DNA from: Panonychus citri
Lineage: Eukaryota > Arthropoda > Arachnida > Trombidiformes > Tetranychidae
NCBI RefSeq assembly: GCF_014898815.1
Contig: NW_026515543.1
Location: forward strand, 1-64,000
Direction of reading: 5' to 3'
Length of the DNA stretch: 64,000 nt
Under the pieces are notes generated by a model. That model had not been told where the DNA came from. It saw only the letters and a program-made list of their open reading frames with translations, and searched no databases. A program made the translations under genes and the position numbers. Each line of letters opens with the position of its first letter. Positions within the stretch are counted from its first letter, which is position 1. Shown piece by piece: positions 27,643 to 38,600 of this stretch.

Positions 27643-28401
27643 TTACACATTACAAGAAGCCCTCGAGTGGCGACCAGTTAAAATACGCTGAAAGGCCGTC
27701 CTGAATTCTGGGCTGAAAATGGTGTAAATTATTGGATTAAGAGTCGAATTGGTAAAACCTAACCAGGAAAATATACTCTGGACCGTTTTGGGAGGGGCAC
27801 ATGAGTCACCACAAATCGGCCTTATAAGAGCTAAAATAAAAAAGGGTAACCAACAGATGACAAAAACTCCCGTTATAATGGCCAAAGTTTTTGCCGCTTT
27901 ACGTTCACGTTTAGCCTCAAGCGATTCCTTGGTTCCAGGTAAAGGTGATGGATGATGATTATGATGATTTTGATGATTATTCACCTGACAATAAGTCTTT
28001 GAATTAGGTGACCCTGGATCGCTTGTCTTAATAATTAGTGAGCTTTTAATTGATCCAGTGGCGTTTAATTTAACCTCATTCGTGGTGTTAATTGTTTCCG
28101 TACTTTGGTGTAAATTTTCATGATAACCACCATTCGAGGTTGACCCCAAATTGTTACCATTTTCATCTGATTTAATCTCATCTCCCAAACAGCTCAAATC
28201 CTTAGCACTATTATTATTATTTTTACAATGAACGCTATTGTTTTTACTGTTATTATTATTATTATTATCGTCGCTTGTGATGATCGTTGAGTCCATTTCT
28301 TTACATCGATTGGTATCACTTTTGGCTAACGAAGCGTTTGCATGACGAAGATTCGATGTCATGTTTCGTCCTGGTTTATGGCGAATTCGTTTTTTGGCAA
28401 C
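27643..28401 (-). CDS. Serotonin 5-HT1-like GPCR, exon with ICL3, TM6-TM7 and C-tail
   Basis: Second and last coding exon. A pyrimidine-rich acceptor ending TTTTCTCAAG precedes the phase-0 codon at 28401. The joined junction reads IYK|VAKKRIR, the normal TM5/ICL3 boundary of 5-HT1-type receptors. The exon codes 252 residues plus TAA (27645-27643). ICL3 is about 168 residues, with asparagine runs (up to six N), a His/Asn-rich patch and many Ser/Thr. TM6 has CWLPFF (joint residues 413-418), TM7 has NSTLNPIIY (NPIIY 452-456), followed by FSPEFRTAFQRIL, a short helix 8, and a C-terminal Cys (480) suited to palmitoylation. NSTLNP and the FSPEFR tail favour type-1 serotonin over octopamine or tyramine receptors. 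The N-runs come from in-frame AAT/AAC repeats and probably vary in length between individuals. Confidence 0.88.
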   Translation of the reverse strand, partial: VAKKRIRHKPGRNMTSNLRHANASLAKSDTNRCKEMDSTIITSDDNNNNNNSKNNSVHCKNNNNSAKDLSCLGDEIKSDENGNNLGSTSNGGYHENLHQSTETINTTNEVKLNATGSIKSSLIIKTSDPGSPNSKTYCQVNNHQNHHNHHPSPLPGTKESLEAKRERKAAKTLAIITGVFVICWLPFFILALIRPICGDSCAPPKTVQSIFSWLGFTNSTLNPIIYTIFSPEFRTAFQRILTGRHSRASCNV

Positions 28402-28411
28402 CTTGAGAAAA

Positions 28412-31400
28412 GAGTTTTTTAAAAAAGAAAAATATTCAATTACTATTATTGGAAAGTTCGTTCTTATCAATTTTTATCGTTTTCGAAAAGTTCTGTTCGT
28501 AGGCTCCATCTATTGAGGGAATTTAGAATCATCTATTTTCTTTCTCTTCGAATGTCTAACTTTAAAATTGGTTCTCGATTCATCTGTTGACTGTTTAAAG
28601 AATTATTTATGATTGAAAGGCAAACACTGAACAAATTGTTCTGTCGTTGAATTTTGTCTCGATATCAGAATCGTGATATTAATTAGAGATGATAAATGAT
28701 TTCTATCATTTGTCATCGTCAAACTTTCATTGAATCGAGTTTATGGAATTCGATTCTAATCGTAGTTTAGATCTTTCGGTTTTTTTTTGTCATAAAAATG
28801 GAGGAAAATGTAACATGATGATAACTTCATGAGCGATTACAAAAGTTCAGGTTAACAATTGATAAATAAGGTGTAAAGAAAGATGAATATGTTATGAGAA
28901 TTTTTTTCTCCACTTTTCTATCTTGCATTTTCATGGTGAGGAAAAAAGTTCTGAGACTCTGATTGAAAGGAAAATTACAACAACAATAAAGATACTGACA
29001 AAACCAGTGAAGGTCAATTAATCATATTGAGTAATCGTTGAATAAAGTTCAGTCAATCCGAATCAATATGAGAGAGTTTCCTGTTTGTGAAGCAAGAAAA
29101 TTAATCTGAGAAAACTGTGAATCCAAGATTAACATGATGGTTCAACCGATAGATTGAAATTCAATAATCAATAAATTAAGTTATTGGAGACGATCAATTA
29201 ATTATACTCATCGGTATGTACTTCCGTAAGTTCATTTAATCAGATTGATCTTAAATCATGTGTCGGTATGATTAAATTTCTGTCTCAATGTTGTCAAAGT
29301 GTTATGATGATTTCATGACTGAATCTGAGATTAATAAGTGAATCAAAGTTCTGGTGAACTGAGAAGAGAAAAGTTTACAATATAAACTTGAGGCTGAAAT
29401 TATTATTTTTTTTTATCGATTTCGATTCAATCAAAACTGAAGATATTGAAACAATAGAAGTAATAAAATCGTGACGAACCAAAGTATTGAACTTACATGA
29501 GAGAATTCAATTGTTTCAATTATCTGTCTACCTTTTCTTACCTCAACACCCACTGAACTAAAAGCTCCAAATCAGCCTTATCGAAACACCTTAATCATGG
29601 TTGGAACTGTCAAAGAATCAAGTATTAAATCAGAGGAAAAAGAATGACAAAAAATAAATTTCCAAACTCAGATAATCTCCATCATGGATAAGAAGACAAA
29701 TGATGTAGACGAGAGAAAGAGAAACTCAGACAGAAAAAAATGATTCTTTTAACCTTCATGGGTTTTTAATGATTCAAGAAAAAGAAAAGAGGATAAATAG
29801 GAAGATGGAGAAAAGAATTGATTGAGGTGGGTCATCATTTCCACCATGAGTTTCTACTAAATAAGAGGTTGGAAAGTAGCCACAGCGATTGGCACCTTAA
29901 CTAAGCCACTGTTGGAAAACTTGACCAGTTGAAATCCTTGTTAAGGTGTTAGTTGAGTTTCAAGATTTATCTTCTTGAAACTTCATGAGGTTTCATGAAA
30001 TATTAGCCACTATAATTGCAGTGGATAACATGAGAGTGAAAAAGAAGAGGGGAAAAAAGTAAAAAAGAAAAGAAACTTGAAAATTGATGATGAAGATGAA
30101 ATGATGAGAATAGAAGAAAAAAAATCTCCAAGAAAACTGGACATTGTCCATATGTGTATGATATTGTTAACACTAAATGACCTCAAAAAGTTTTCATCTT
30201 ACTTTTTTCTTCTTACGATTCATCTTTTTCTTTCACCTTTTCCTCTGTGTAGATATTCACACAGGTAAGATTACATTTTATCTCCTGTTATCATTTTGTT
30301 CATCTTCATCAAACAATATAAGAAACTTACATGAACGATTCATGAAGGTTTGACTTTTCAATCCAACAGGTAACTTTAATTTCATCTGTTGGTCAACATA
30401 AAAACTGACCTTTCAAAGTAAACAAATTTTCTCCCTGCAATTAACTCGGACATCATGGTGGTGATAATCAAATGATGATGGAAACAAAATTTTTCACTTA
30501 ACAAAATGTAATTCGTCTCATCTATTATTGATCAGAATTTTCATCTCTCTCTCTCTCTCTCATTCTTGACCATCATCATATTCACATGAAAATGGACACA
30601 AAAAAGAAAAGATTTTCATTCAAACTTTCACTTCCTTTTAGCCCTTGATCTAACGGTAACCTTTGTCATCTAGTGAAATATCAACAGATTGATTCAAAAG
30701 AACTTTTTTCACTCTCTTATTCAGATCATCATGTTTGTCACCATGAACAATTGAGATGCTACAATACAGTATGTAGAATAAAAAGAAAAAACAACAACAA
30801 CAATAACAACAATATTGGAATAAATCTTTTGATTCTCTGGATTGATAATCATTTAAAAAGCATTTTGTTTATCTGAAAGTATTGCAAATACTTTTGGACA
30901 AGTAAATGCTTTCAACTTATTAAAATACATTCAAATTTTAAGATAAATTTCATGCAGAATTGTAGATAAACTCAGTTCTCTGCAATAAACAACATGATGG
31001 AAAAAATTTTCATTAAACTTGTCACATTCAACAATCAGGGTTAATAATTTCAGTCCATTATCAGCATTACGCTGATTAGATGTTACTTTTCCCTGTGTGT
31101 ATGTGTCACTTTGCATGATGAAATTAACTCCATGAAGAAAAAAAATAAAATGTTTCGCTCTTTTGTTTGATGAAAAATTTTCTTTTCTTTTTTTGTTATG
31201 TACGTTAAGAATTGAGAAATTTTCAGTTGAGCTGAACTTTTCTTTCCAGACTCACCATGAAGATAAACACCTTCACTTTCACCCACTTTGACATTTCCAT
31301 GTAACAACAACAATAATAAAATGCTTTGAATCTCATCATGTTTTTTTTTCTTGTTAGGGACAAATAAACTCTTCATAAAGTGTTGATACCTTTTACTGAA

Positions 31401-32056
31401 CTTTTTTCAACCTATTCACTTCATCATCATTCTGATGAGAATGCTTTTTATCACCATGAACATGGGATTGATTGAATGAATAGCAAAAGGATGTTTTCAT
31501 AAGATATTTCAATCTCGCATCACTTATCATCACTTGTGATAATTTAATTCTGACCCAGAACTTTGCACTTTCTGTGTATGTGTTTGTAAGATTATGATTC
31601 ATGTTAAGAATTTTCTTCAAAATTAGAACTTGTTGTTTTTTGTTTCGAGAGTGAGAGTTTCAACCATAAAGTTGATCATGATTCTGAATCTGTTCATATG
31701 ATGAACTTTTTTTCTCAGACTTTCCCAAGCTTCCTTTACAACTTTTTGTTTACATTTTGTTTCCTCTTATATTGTTGGCTCTTCATTTCTCACTCAATTG
31801 AATAATTGTGTTTATGATTCAGTTGTTTTCATGATTATTATCATCATAACGATGAATCAAACATGGAAGCCAAAAGATTATACGAAACAAGAAATGTAAT
31901 CCATCAATAATATTGCATCTCCAATTCACTTGGGAATAATTGAAACCAATTGAATAATAATAATAATCATGATTATCACTATCACCAAGCAATAAATTAT
32001 ATCCTCAAGAATATCTCTCAGTATATGAAACCATTGATGAAGTCCTCATGAAGTTC

Positions 32057-32106
<50 letters not shown>

Positions 32107-33519
32107 TCATATAAGCTGAGAGATGAAAAAAATGATGATGATAGCTGAACTTTTGTCCAGTTGAATGGCAACAGAAAACAAATTTCAGTCTGGACGAAAT
32201 CGTAGCTGATGAATTGATCATGATTATCATGTTCATTATCATTGGCTATCATTGTCCATGTAATAACTTGATCAATTGAGTATTCATAACCATTGCTTAG
32301 TTATTCATGATGATAATAATACATCATAAATATAATGAATGCAAACCCACATTCACAAAGAGGACAAGTAACTGGTCAGCATGAAGACGAGCATTTCCTT
32401 CAGCCTGTGGTGAAAGTGAAAATTAATATAACTGAATAACTTGTAGGTCTGTTGACAATTTGTATTGAGTGATTCTTGGTCAATATCATATCAATATTTG
32501 CTTCATAAATCACCATTGGAAAAGAAAAGCAAATATTACCTTTCGCCTTTTTTTACTCACAATTTTTGCTACCACGGAAAAAAACTTGACCATTACCCAT
32601 GGACAAACTGAACCAAGAATGATTTTTTTTGCATAATATTTGCTTATTCTGATGGTGGACAAGATTGAACTGTTTGCCTTTCTTGCTTGACCATTGGAGA
32701 CACTTTTTTTGTCCCTCATTGCAAATGATATGTGAACTTTTTTTCACCTTCAATTCAGTTTGATTTTTGTTTTTTTCTTCATGACTTATTGAATCATGAA
32801 TCAAGGTGATGAGTGATTAATGGTTGGCTGATCACAGGGTGGTAAATTGCTAGTCGCTGGGATGTGAAGGGTTTTCCTCCTGATTGTTGTGCTGTGGTGT
32901 AATTGATTGTTGATGGCTATTTAATTGCAACCATTTCAAGATTGATCCTCTTTCTTGTGTATGTTTATAACTCTAATTCCCATGTAATCAAATGATTCTC
33001 ACATTAATCTGATCAATTACCCATAACTGACCAATCGAACATGCAAAAAAAATCGGTAAATAATCATTGAATTGACCATTAATCTATTCAACTTTTATTT
33101 GCATAACTCAGACAATTAATCAAAATGACTATTAAATAATAGTTTGATTTATTAATTTCTAATCTTTAGATTAAATTTAACAAACAATTTACTCGATTTT
33201 AGCCATGAGAGTGATATTATGTTTTGATTTATTTTCTAATAAAAATGAATCATGTTTCAAGGGAATCAAAATATAATCTTGAAATCTAAATCAAATTGAT
33301 CGGCAAGTCCTAATGATTAGTGTGACTTTGGATGTTCAAAGGACTTTGTTGTTTTCAAGTAATTTAAACTTGATTAAGGAGTTCGAGAAGTTTTGATGAA
33401 ATCGAGAATCGTCAACTTGTGATAACTTTTATATAGATGGAGAATTTTCAGAAAATAATTTTCAACATGAAGTCGATTCATTTTTCCCCTATTTCCATAG
33501 ATTCAACACGAACAAAGTG
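28412..33519. other. Intronic DNA without a gene
   Basis: Typical simple-sequence-rich intron: ATCATGAT palindromes, (CT)n at 30544-30562, an (AG)n array at 32061-32103 and A-runs before GTTCTGA. A 9-bp inverted repeat CACCTTAAC/GTTAAGGTG (29893-29901 and 29940-29948) is the only other structure I noticed. Open frames here have low-complexity translations. Confidence 0.6.
32061..32103. repeat. (AG)n microsatellite, 43 bp
   Basis: Uninterrupted AG run inside the GPCR intron. Confidence 0.97.
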
Positions 33520-33731
33520 AGTAGTTAGGAAAAGGACGACTTTGACCCAAGTGAGGTTTCTAGACCAGAATTTTTTGATATTTTTTTTAGCGCGAAATTC
33601 GAAATTTGTAGAAATAGTAGGTAGTAAAAGGGGGGAAAGTGTTTCCGGAAGCTGCAGTACAGACCATTTCCGGTTTTAAAGGTGATGATGTGGGTGGTGG
33701 TAACTTCCGGAAATAAAAGTAGTAAGGAAAA

Positions 33732-33735
33732 GATT
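33732..33735 (+). other. Target-site duplication GATT, left copy
   Basis: GATT directly before the 5' LTR, repeated directly after the 3' LTR at 41269-41272. Four to six bp is normal for Ty3/Gypsy integrases. Confidence 0.85.
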
Positions 33736-34272
33736 TGATGTGTAATTTTGTGACAACCCCTTGATTTGTAACTTAGTTACTATCACTTGCTGTGTGTTGC
33801 AACTTAGTTGCTTCTGTTTCCTCTTCCTCACCTTTGTAACCTTTGACTTCCTTTTCCTTTCTCTGTATTGTATAAATACCTTACCAATCTTAGATTAATT
33901 AAGTAGAGCTAAACTAAGTTTAACTAAGTAAAGTTAATTAGACTCCAACTTCAGTTTATCCGTCATCACCTTCTCAGAAGGACATTAAGTCTTGACCCCT
34001 TTGTATTTGTTGTATTCACTTGAACACTTAAGTCTCGTCTCAAATTATTGCTGTATAACTTGGTGACTAATTATAATTAACCTAAACTCGTCCTTGAGAC
34101 TTGATTAAACTAATTACGTATCCCCAGAAAATCAACTGTTTGTGTCATTTACGCTTTAGCTCATTGAGCCTTTTTGTCGCCATGTTGGAGAATTGCCAAA
34201 ATAGTAGCCAAAGTGTGACAACTCAGTTGTCGAGTGTTAATTAATTATAACCGGTCAACATTTTATATAACA
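33736..34272 (+). repeat. 5' LTR
   Basis: 537 bp, TG...CA termini (TGATGTGT...TATATAACA). It matches the 3' LTR except G at 34022 versus A at 41018. It contains four copies of the AACTNAGTT palindrome (starting 33770, 33801, 33912, 34220). Confidence 0.97.
33870..33879 (+). promoter_or_regulatory. LTR TATA box
   Basis: TATAAATA in a pyrimidine-rich stretch about 135 bp into the 5' LTR, the likely core promoter for the genomic RNA. The same site is repeated in the 3' LTR. Confidence 0.5.
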
Positions 34273-34274
34273 TT

Positions 34275-34292
34275 TGGTGGAGATTCCCTTTC
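34275..34292 (+). other. Primer-binding site (PBS)
   Basis: TGGTGGAGATTCCC begins two bases after the 5' LTR; TGG is the expected complement of a tRNA 3' CCA. I could not assign the tRNA. An alternative register starts at the second TGG (34278). Confidence 0.6.
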
Positions 34293-34344
34293 GATCTGTG
34301 ATCTCATTTTAAGTGGGGGAGGAGTATCTCTTTCATTTAAAATC

Positions 34345-34350
34345 GTAAGC
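34345..34350 (+). other. Candidate 5' splice site in the leader
   Basis: GTAAGC in the leader could pair with an acceptor upstream of ORF3 (AG at 39542-39543) to give a subgenomic ORF3 mRNA. It is a pattern match only. Confidence 0.25.
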
Positions 34351-34389
34351 AAGTGTAGTGCCGATTCCCATCTCAATCAAACTATTTAG

Positions 34390-34618
34390 ATTGAAAGAAA
34401 TCAATCTTTTCTGTGTTAAGTGAATAAAGTTCAACTAAGTTGAAAGTAATCAACTTATTAATTGTGATTGAAAGAGCTCAATCATCGTGGTGTTAATTCA
34501 ACTGAGTTGAAAGAAATCAACTCAAAAACTGTGATTGAAAGAAATCAATCTTTTAGTGTGTTCATAATTGAAAGTAATCAATTGCTGAGAAATCAACTAA
34601 GTTGAAAAGTAATTCAAC
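34390..34618 (+). promoter_or_regulatory. Array of seven covarying hairpins between PBS and gag start
   Basis: Seven small hairpins at 34390-34405, 34439-34454, 34467-34482, 34506-34521, 34534-34549, 34567-34582 and 34601-34618. Each has a 5- or 6-bp stem (ATTGA/TCAAT or GTTGA/TCAAC) and a 6-nt loop AAGAAA, AAGTAA or AAGAGC. The first pair swaps A-U for G-C in step while the loop stays, the mark of selection on RNA structure. The last hairpin ends one base before the gag AUG. Position and repetition fit a packaging or translation-control element; that role is inference. Confidence 0.7.
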
Positions 34619-34619
34619 T

Positions 34620-35672
34620 ATGGCGGATAAAGAAAACCCGAAAACGTTTTTGTCAAACCCTTTAACTCCCTCAATATTGTCAGGAGCCAAGAACGAATCA
34701 ACCTTGGAAGTGGTTATGGGAACATTAAACTCTATTCAAGAGAATATGAAAAAATTGGAAATGAAAATTGATCGATCAGATAGTTCGATGAAGACTGGTT
34801 TGTCTGCACTTTCTAAGAAAGTTGATGCGTTGGAATCGGTGGTACCGATTCAATCTACCTTCTTAGAAGGACATGGAACTGGAGAATCAAATAATTCAAT
34901 TACTGGTTCAAGAACGAATCAAAGAGTTGATTCAAGAAGGAATCAAGGAAATGATGGTCTAGAAGGAACTAGTACTACTTATGATTCAAGAACGAATCAA
35001 AGAAATGAACTGAGAAGACCGAATGAACATTCATTGTTGAATACATTTGTTAACTCGAACTCAGTTCGACCCAAAGTGAAGTTAGAAGATTTTCCGACAT
35101 TCGATGGAAGCAATGAGAAAGCTGCGAGTTGGTTAATCGACTATGAATTCTGTGCTGCAGTAAATAATTGGCAAGGAGAAGATCTTGTCAAGGGTGTGGT
35201 TAAATGTTTTACAGGTGATGCACGAAAATGGTATGTCTGCATTTACCTACCAAGCGTTAATCCTGGAGAACACGATTGGGAAAATTTCAAAGAAATGTTT
35301 AAAGAAACGTATGTCAGGTACGCTGATAAAATGGATCTTCAGATGAAGATAAGCCAAAGGAAACAAGGTTACAACGAGAAAACGACTACCTATTTCCATG
35401 ATATGCTTTCGTTATGTCGTGATTATGATGACAAGTTACCTGATAAAACGATTATCACTTATGTATTAAGAGGAATGTTACCGATGAATCGAACAGCTTT
35501 ATCTGTGTTGGGAAGTACCTCATCACTGAAAACATTAGCCTCTCATATACGTAACATTAGTGATGCTGAAATTTTGAACAAAAGTCAGAGAGAAAGAAAT
35601 CCTTCTCAGAAGGAAGGGAATCGCCGGTCACGTTCAAAGGAACGAGATAAAGAGAATTCGACGGAAAAATGA
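34620..35672 (+). CDS. gag: Retrotransposon Gag (capsid)
   Basis: 350 residues. The start is the first ATG (34620), one base after the last leader hairpin; the frame is open slightly further upstream but without ATG. Order: a short N-terminal region, a predicted coiled coil at about residues 35-75 (LEVVMGTLNSIQENMKKLEM and on), a polar linker with repeated SRTNQR-type units (about 95-145), then the retrotransposon-gag capsid domain at about 155-300, with LEDFPTFDG, W-rich segments and DARKWY. The tail is rich in Arg, Ser and Lys. There is no CCHC knuckle; that motif is in the next ORF. The protein would form the cytoplasmic particle that packages element RNA. The stop TGA overlaps the pol ATG as ATGA. 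The linker repeat DNA forms three hairpins like those in the leader. Confidence 0.93.
   Translation: MADKENPKTFLSNPLTPSILSGAKNESTLEVVMGTLNSIQENMKKLEMKIDRSDSSMKTGLSALSKKVDALESVVPIQSTFLEGHGTGESNNSITGSRTNQRVDSRRNQGNDGLEGTSTTYDSRTNQRNELRRPNEHSLLNTFVNSNSVRPKVKLEDFPTFDGSNEKAASWLIDYEFCAAVNNWQGEDLVKGVVKCFTGDARKWYVCIYLPSVNPGEHDWENFKEMFKETYVRYADKMDLQMKISQRKQGYNEKTTTYFHDMLSLCRDYDDKLPDKTIITYVLRGMLPMNRTALSVLGSTSSLKTLASHIRNISDAEILNKSQRERNPSQKEGNRRSRSKERDKENSTEK
34905..34998 (+). repeat. Three AAG-loop hairpins inside gag
   Basis: GGTTC/GAATC or GATTC/GAATC stems closing loops AAGAAC, AAGAAG and AAGAAC at 34905-34920, 34929-34944 and 34983-34998. Stem length, loop size and the AAG loop start match the leader hairpins, although the stem sequence is different. 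They also encode the SRTNQR-like repeats, so protein repetition is an alternative explanation. Confidence 0.6.
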
Positions 35673-38600
35673 AGAGACGAGATCCGTCAAATGTGATTTG
35701 TTACAACTGTCTCGAAAAAGGCCATTACGTGAGTAATTGTAAACGACCTTATGATGCACTTCGAGCATCAACAAATAAGAAAAATTTGTTTGAGAAAAGA
35801 TTCAAGATAAATCTTGTGAATAATGTTGATCATGTTGAAGAAACAACTGAATCAAATCAAAGTGACCTTGAGTTAACGACATCTTCAATTGATCTTGAGC
35901 GATGGAAAATCAACGCAACGATTTCCGCTGTTGAATTTAATTTTGGTGCGAATTTACCAACAGTAAATGTTGATATCAACGGTGTCGGAAGAGATGCTTT
36001 ACTTGACACTGGAGCTAAGATCAGTTTGATGAGAGACGATTGTCGTGAATCATGTAAACTAGAATTGTTACCATGGACATTTGGACCATTGACAATGGCG
36101 AATGGAAATCACGATTATCCTTATAGTTACACTAATTGTTGGATGAAAATTGATAATTTGATGATTCCAGTCAAGTTCATCGTAATGTTGAGAATGAGTC
36201 GTCAATTGATCCTTGGTGCGGATTTTTGTGAATCGCATGGTGTTGAAGTTTTATTCTCTAAACGTTCAATACAAATTACTAAGCCAAGTAATGATGTGAT
36301 TGTGTTAAATAAAAAGGTGACATTGAACCCGTTAACTAATGAGAACTCAGTTCAAGCGGAAGTACCTGCAAGAATGAACTCAGTTCAAAACGAGATAAAT
36401 TTTGTTGATCTAAAAGATTATGATGATGTGTTTGCTAAGTCTACGAACGATGTTGGATGGATTGAAGGAGTCACTCATGAGATAAATACTGGTAATCATC
36501 CACCTATTTATGCTCGACCTTATCCAGTCCCAGTTTCTCTAAGAGATAAAATTTCTGACATGATTGAAGAAATGTTAGATCAAGGAATAATCAAACCAAG
36601 TACGAGTCCTTGGGCAAGTCCTATTGTTCTGGTTGCCAAGAAAAATGGATCAACTCGTTTCTGTGTTGATTATCGTGCCTTGAATAAAATAACATTGAAT
36701 GATCCCTATCCAATTCCAAGAGTAGAAGATGCTTTGGACATTTTGGAAGGTTGTGTGAAATTTTCTTCTTTAGATGTTGCTGCTATGTATTGGCACATTA
36801 AGATGAAAGAAGATGATCAAGCTAAAACAGCTTTTGTTGTATCGCAAGGATTGTTTGAATTTCTACGAATGCCGTTCGATTTGAAGAACGCCCCTGCTAC
36901 TGCTGTTAGGACTATGAATCGTGTCCTTGCTGGTTTAAATAATGTAAACTGTTACATTTATTTCGATGATATTTTGATCTTTGGTAAGACCGAAGAAGAA
37001 CATGATGAAAACTTGAGAAAAGTTTTAAAACGATTAAGAGAAAATAACATCAAATTAAGAAGAGAAAAATGTCGAATTGGTGTCGATAACATCGATTATT
37101 TGGGTTATAACATTTCAAAGAATGGGATAACACCAAGTGAAGCAAATGTTGCTACCGTTGTTGAGTTCTTAGAACCAAAAAGTGTATCGGATGTACGAAC
37201 TTTCATTGGATTATGTTCATACTTCCGAAGATTCATCCCGAAGTTTAGTGAAGTCGCTCGACCTCTTCATGCTTTATTAAAAGATAAAGTAAAATTTGTC
37301 TGGTCTGAGGTTGAACAGGAATCGTTTGATAAACTTAAATTGGCTATTACCTCAAAACCCGTATTAGCATGTTTTAAGACTGTTGGAGACATTGAACTTC
37401 ATACCGATGCATGTGATTATGGTATTTGTTCTGTAATGTATCAAAGAGATGAGGAGAACAACTTGAAACCCGTTTGTTACATCTCTAGAACTTTGAGTCC
37501 TGCTGAAAAAAATTATGGAGTAACAGAGAAAGAATGTCTTTCAATTGTATGGAGTATAATTAAGTTAAGACATTATCTGTTCCAGAGAAAATTTACCGTT
37601 ATAACTAACCACTGTGGATTGTGTTGGTTCATGACTTCTAAGAAGTTGACACCAAGATTAACTCGCTGGAGTTTAAAATTACAAGAATTTGAATTTGAAG
37701 TCAAATACAAATCAGGAAAATTACATGGTGATGCTGATTGTATTTCTCGTTACCCGCTGCCTAAAGACGTTAATGATAACGAAGTCGAAGAAAATGAAGA
37801 TGAATGTTTCGTTTTACATGTTGATGTAAAAGAAAACGAGTTCTTAGAACTACAGAAACAAGATCCACTTGTGATCAAAGTGAATTCATTATTCAAGAAT
37901 GAAACGATGTCAAAGAGAAAATTGAAAAGATTAAACAAGAAATTTGTGTTTGTCAACCATTTGTTGTATCGTCGAAGAGGTGAAGAATTACTTCCTTACA
38001 TTCCACTTCCGTTGAGAAATTCTATCATGAAAGAAGCTCATGAAGAAGGACATTTGGGTATGAACAAAGTTTCTCAGAAATTAAAACAAGAAATGTTTTG
38101 GCCGAAAATGGATCACGATATAAATGATTTCATCAAGCGATGTGATGCTTGTCAAAAGAGAAAACCTTACATGAAATCAAATCAAGGTTTCATGATACCA
38201 ATTAAGAGACCCGAAAGAATTTTCCAAGAAATTTCATTAGATTTGGCTGAATTTTCTAAGAGTGAAGAAGGGTACAAATATGTTTTAGCAATCAATGATC
38301 GATTGTCTAAATTTGCTGTCGCTGTACCTTTGAAAACGATTACAAGTCTCGATGTGATGGATGCGCTAACGAACAATTGGTTTTATAGATTTGGTGTACC
38401 CGAAGTTTTGATAACTGATCGTGGAACAAATCTAACTTCAGAAGAATTTAAAGAATTCTTAGAATTCTATGGCGTTGAACATCGGACTACCACTCCTTAT
38501 CACCCTCAATCTGATGGACAAACAGAACGATTTAATTGTTATTTGGGAACAAGTATTTCGATTTTATCTGATGGTGAACCAAAGAATTGGCCTTCATATC

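Noticed and set aside
29893..29948. 9-bp inverted repeat CACCTTAAC/GTTAAGGTG with 38-nt loop
   Set aside because: The stem does not extend either way; a single 9-bp match in 64 kb of AT-rich DNA is weak.
33600..33720. Three TTCCGG motifs (ETS-like sites) left of the fold-back element
   Set aside because: They lie in decayed transposon DNA and I see no promoter nearby.
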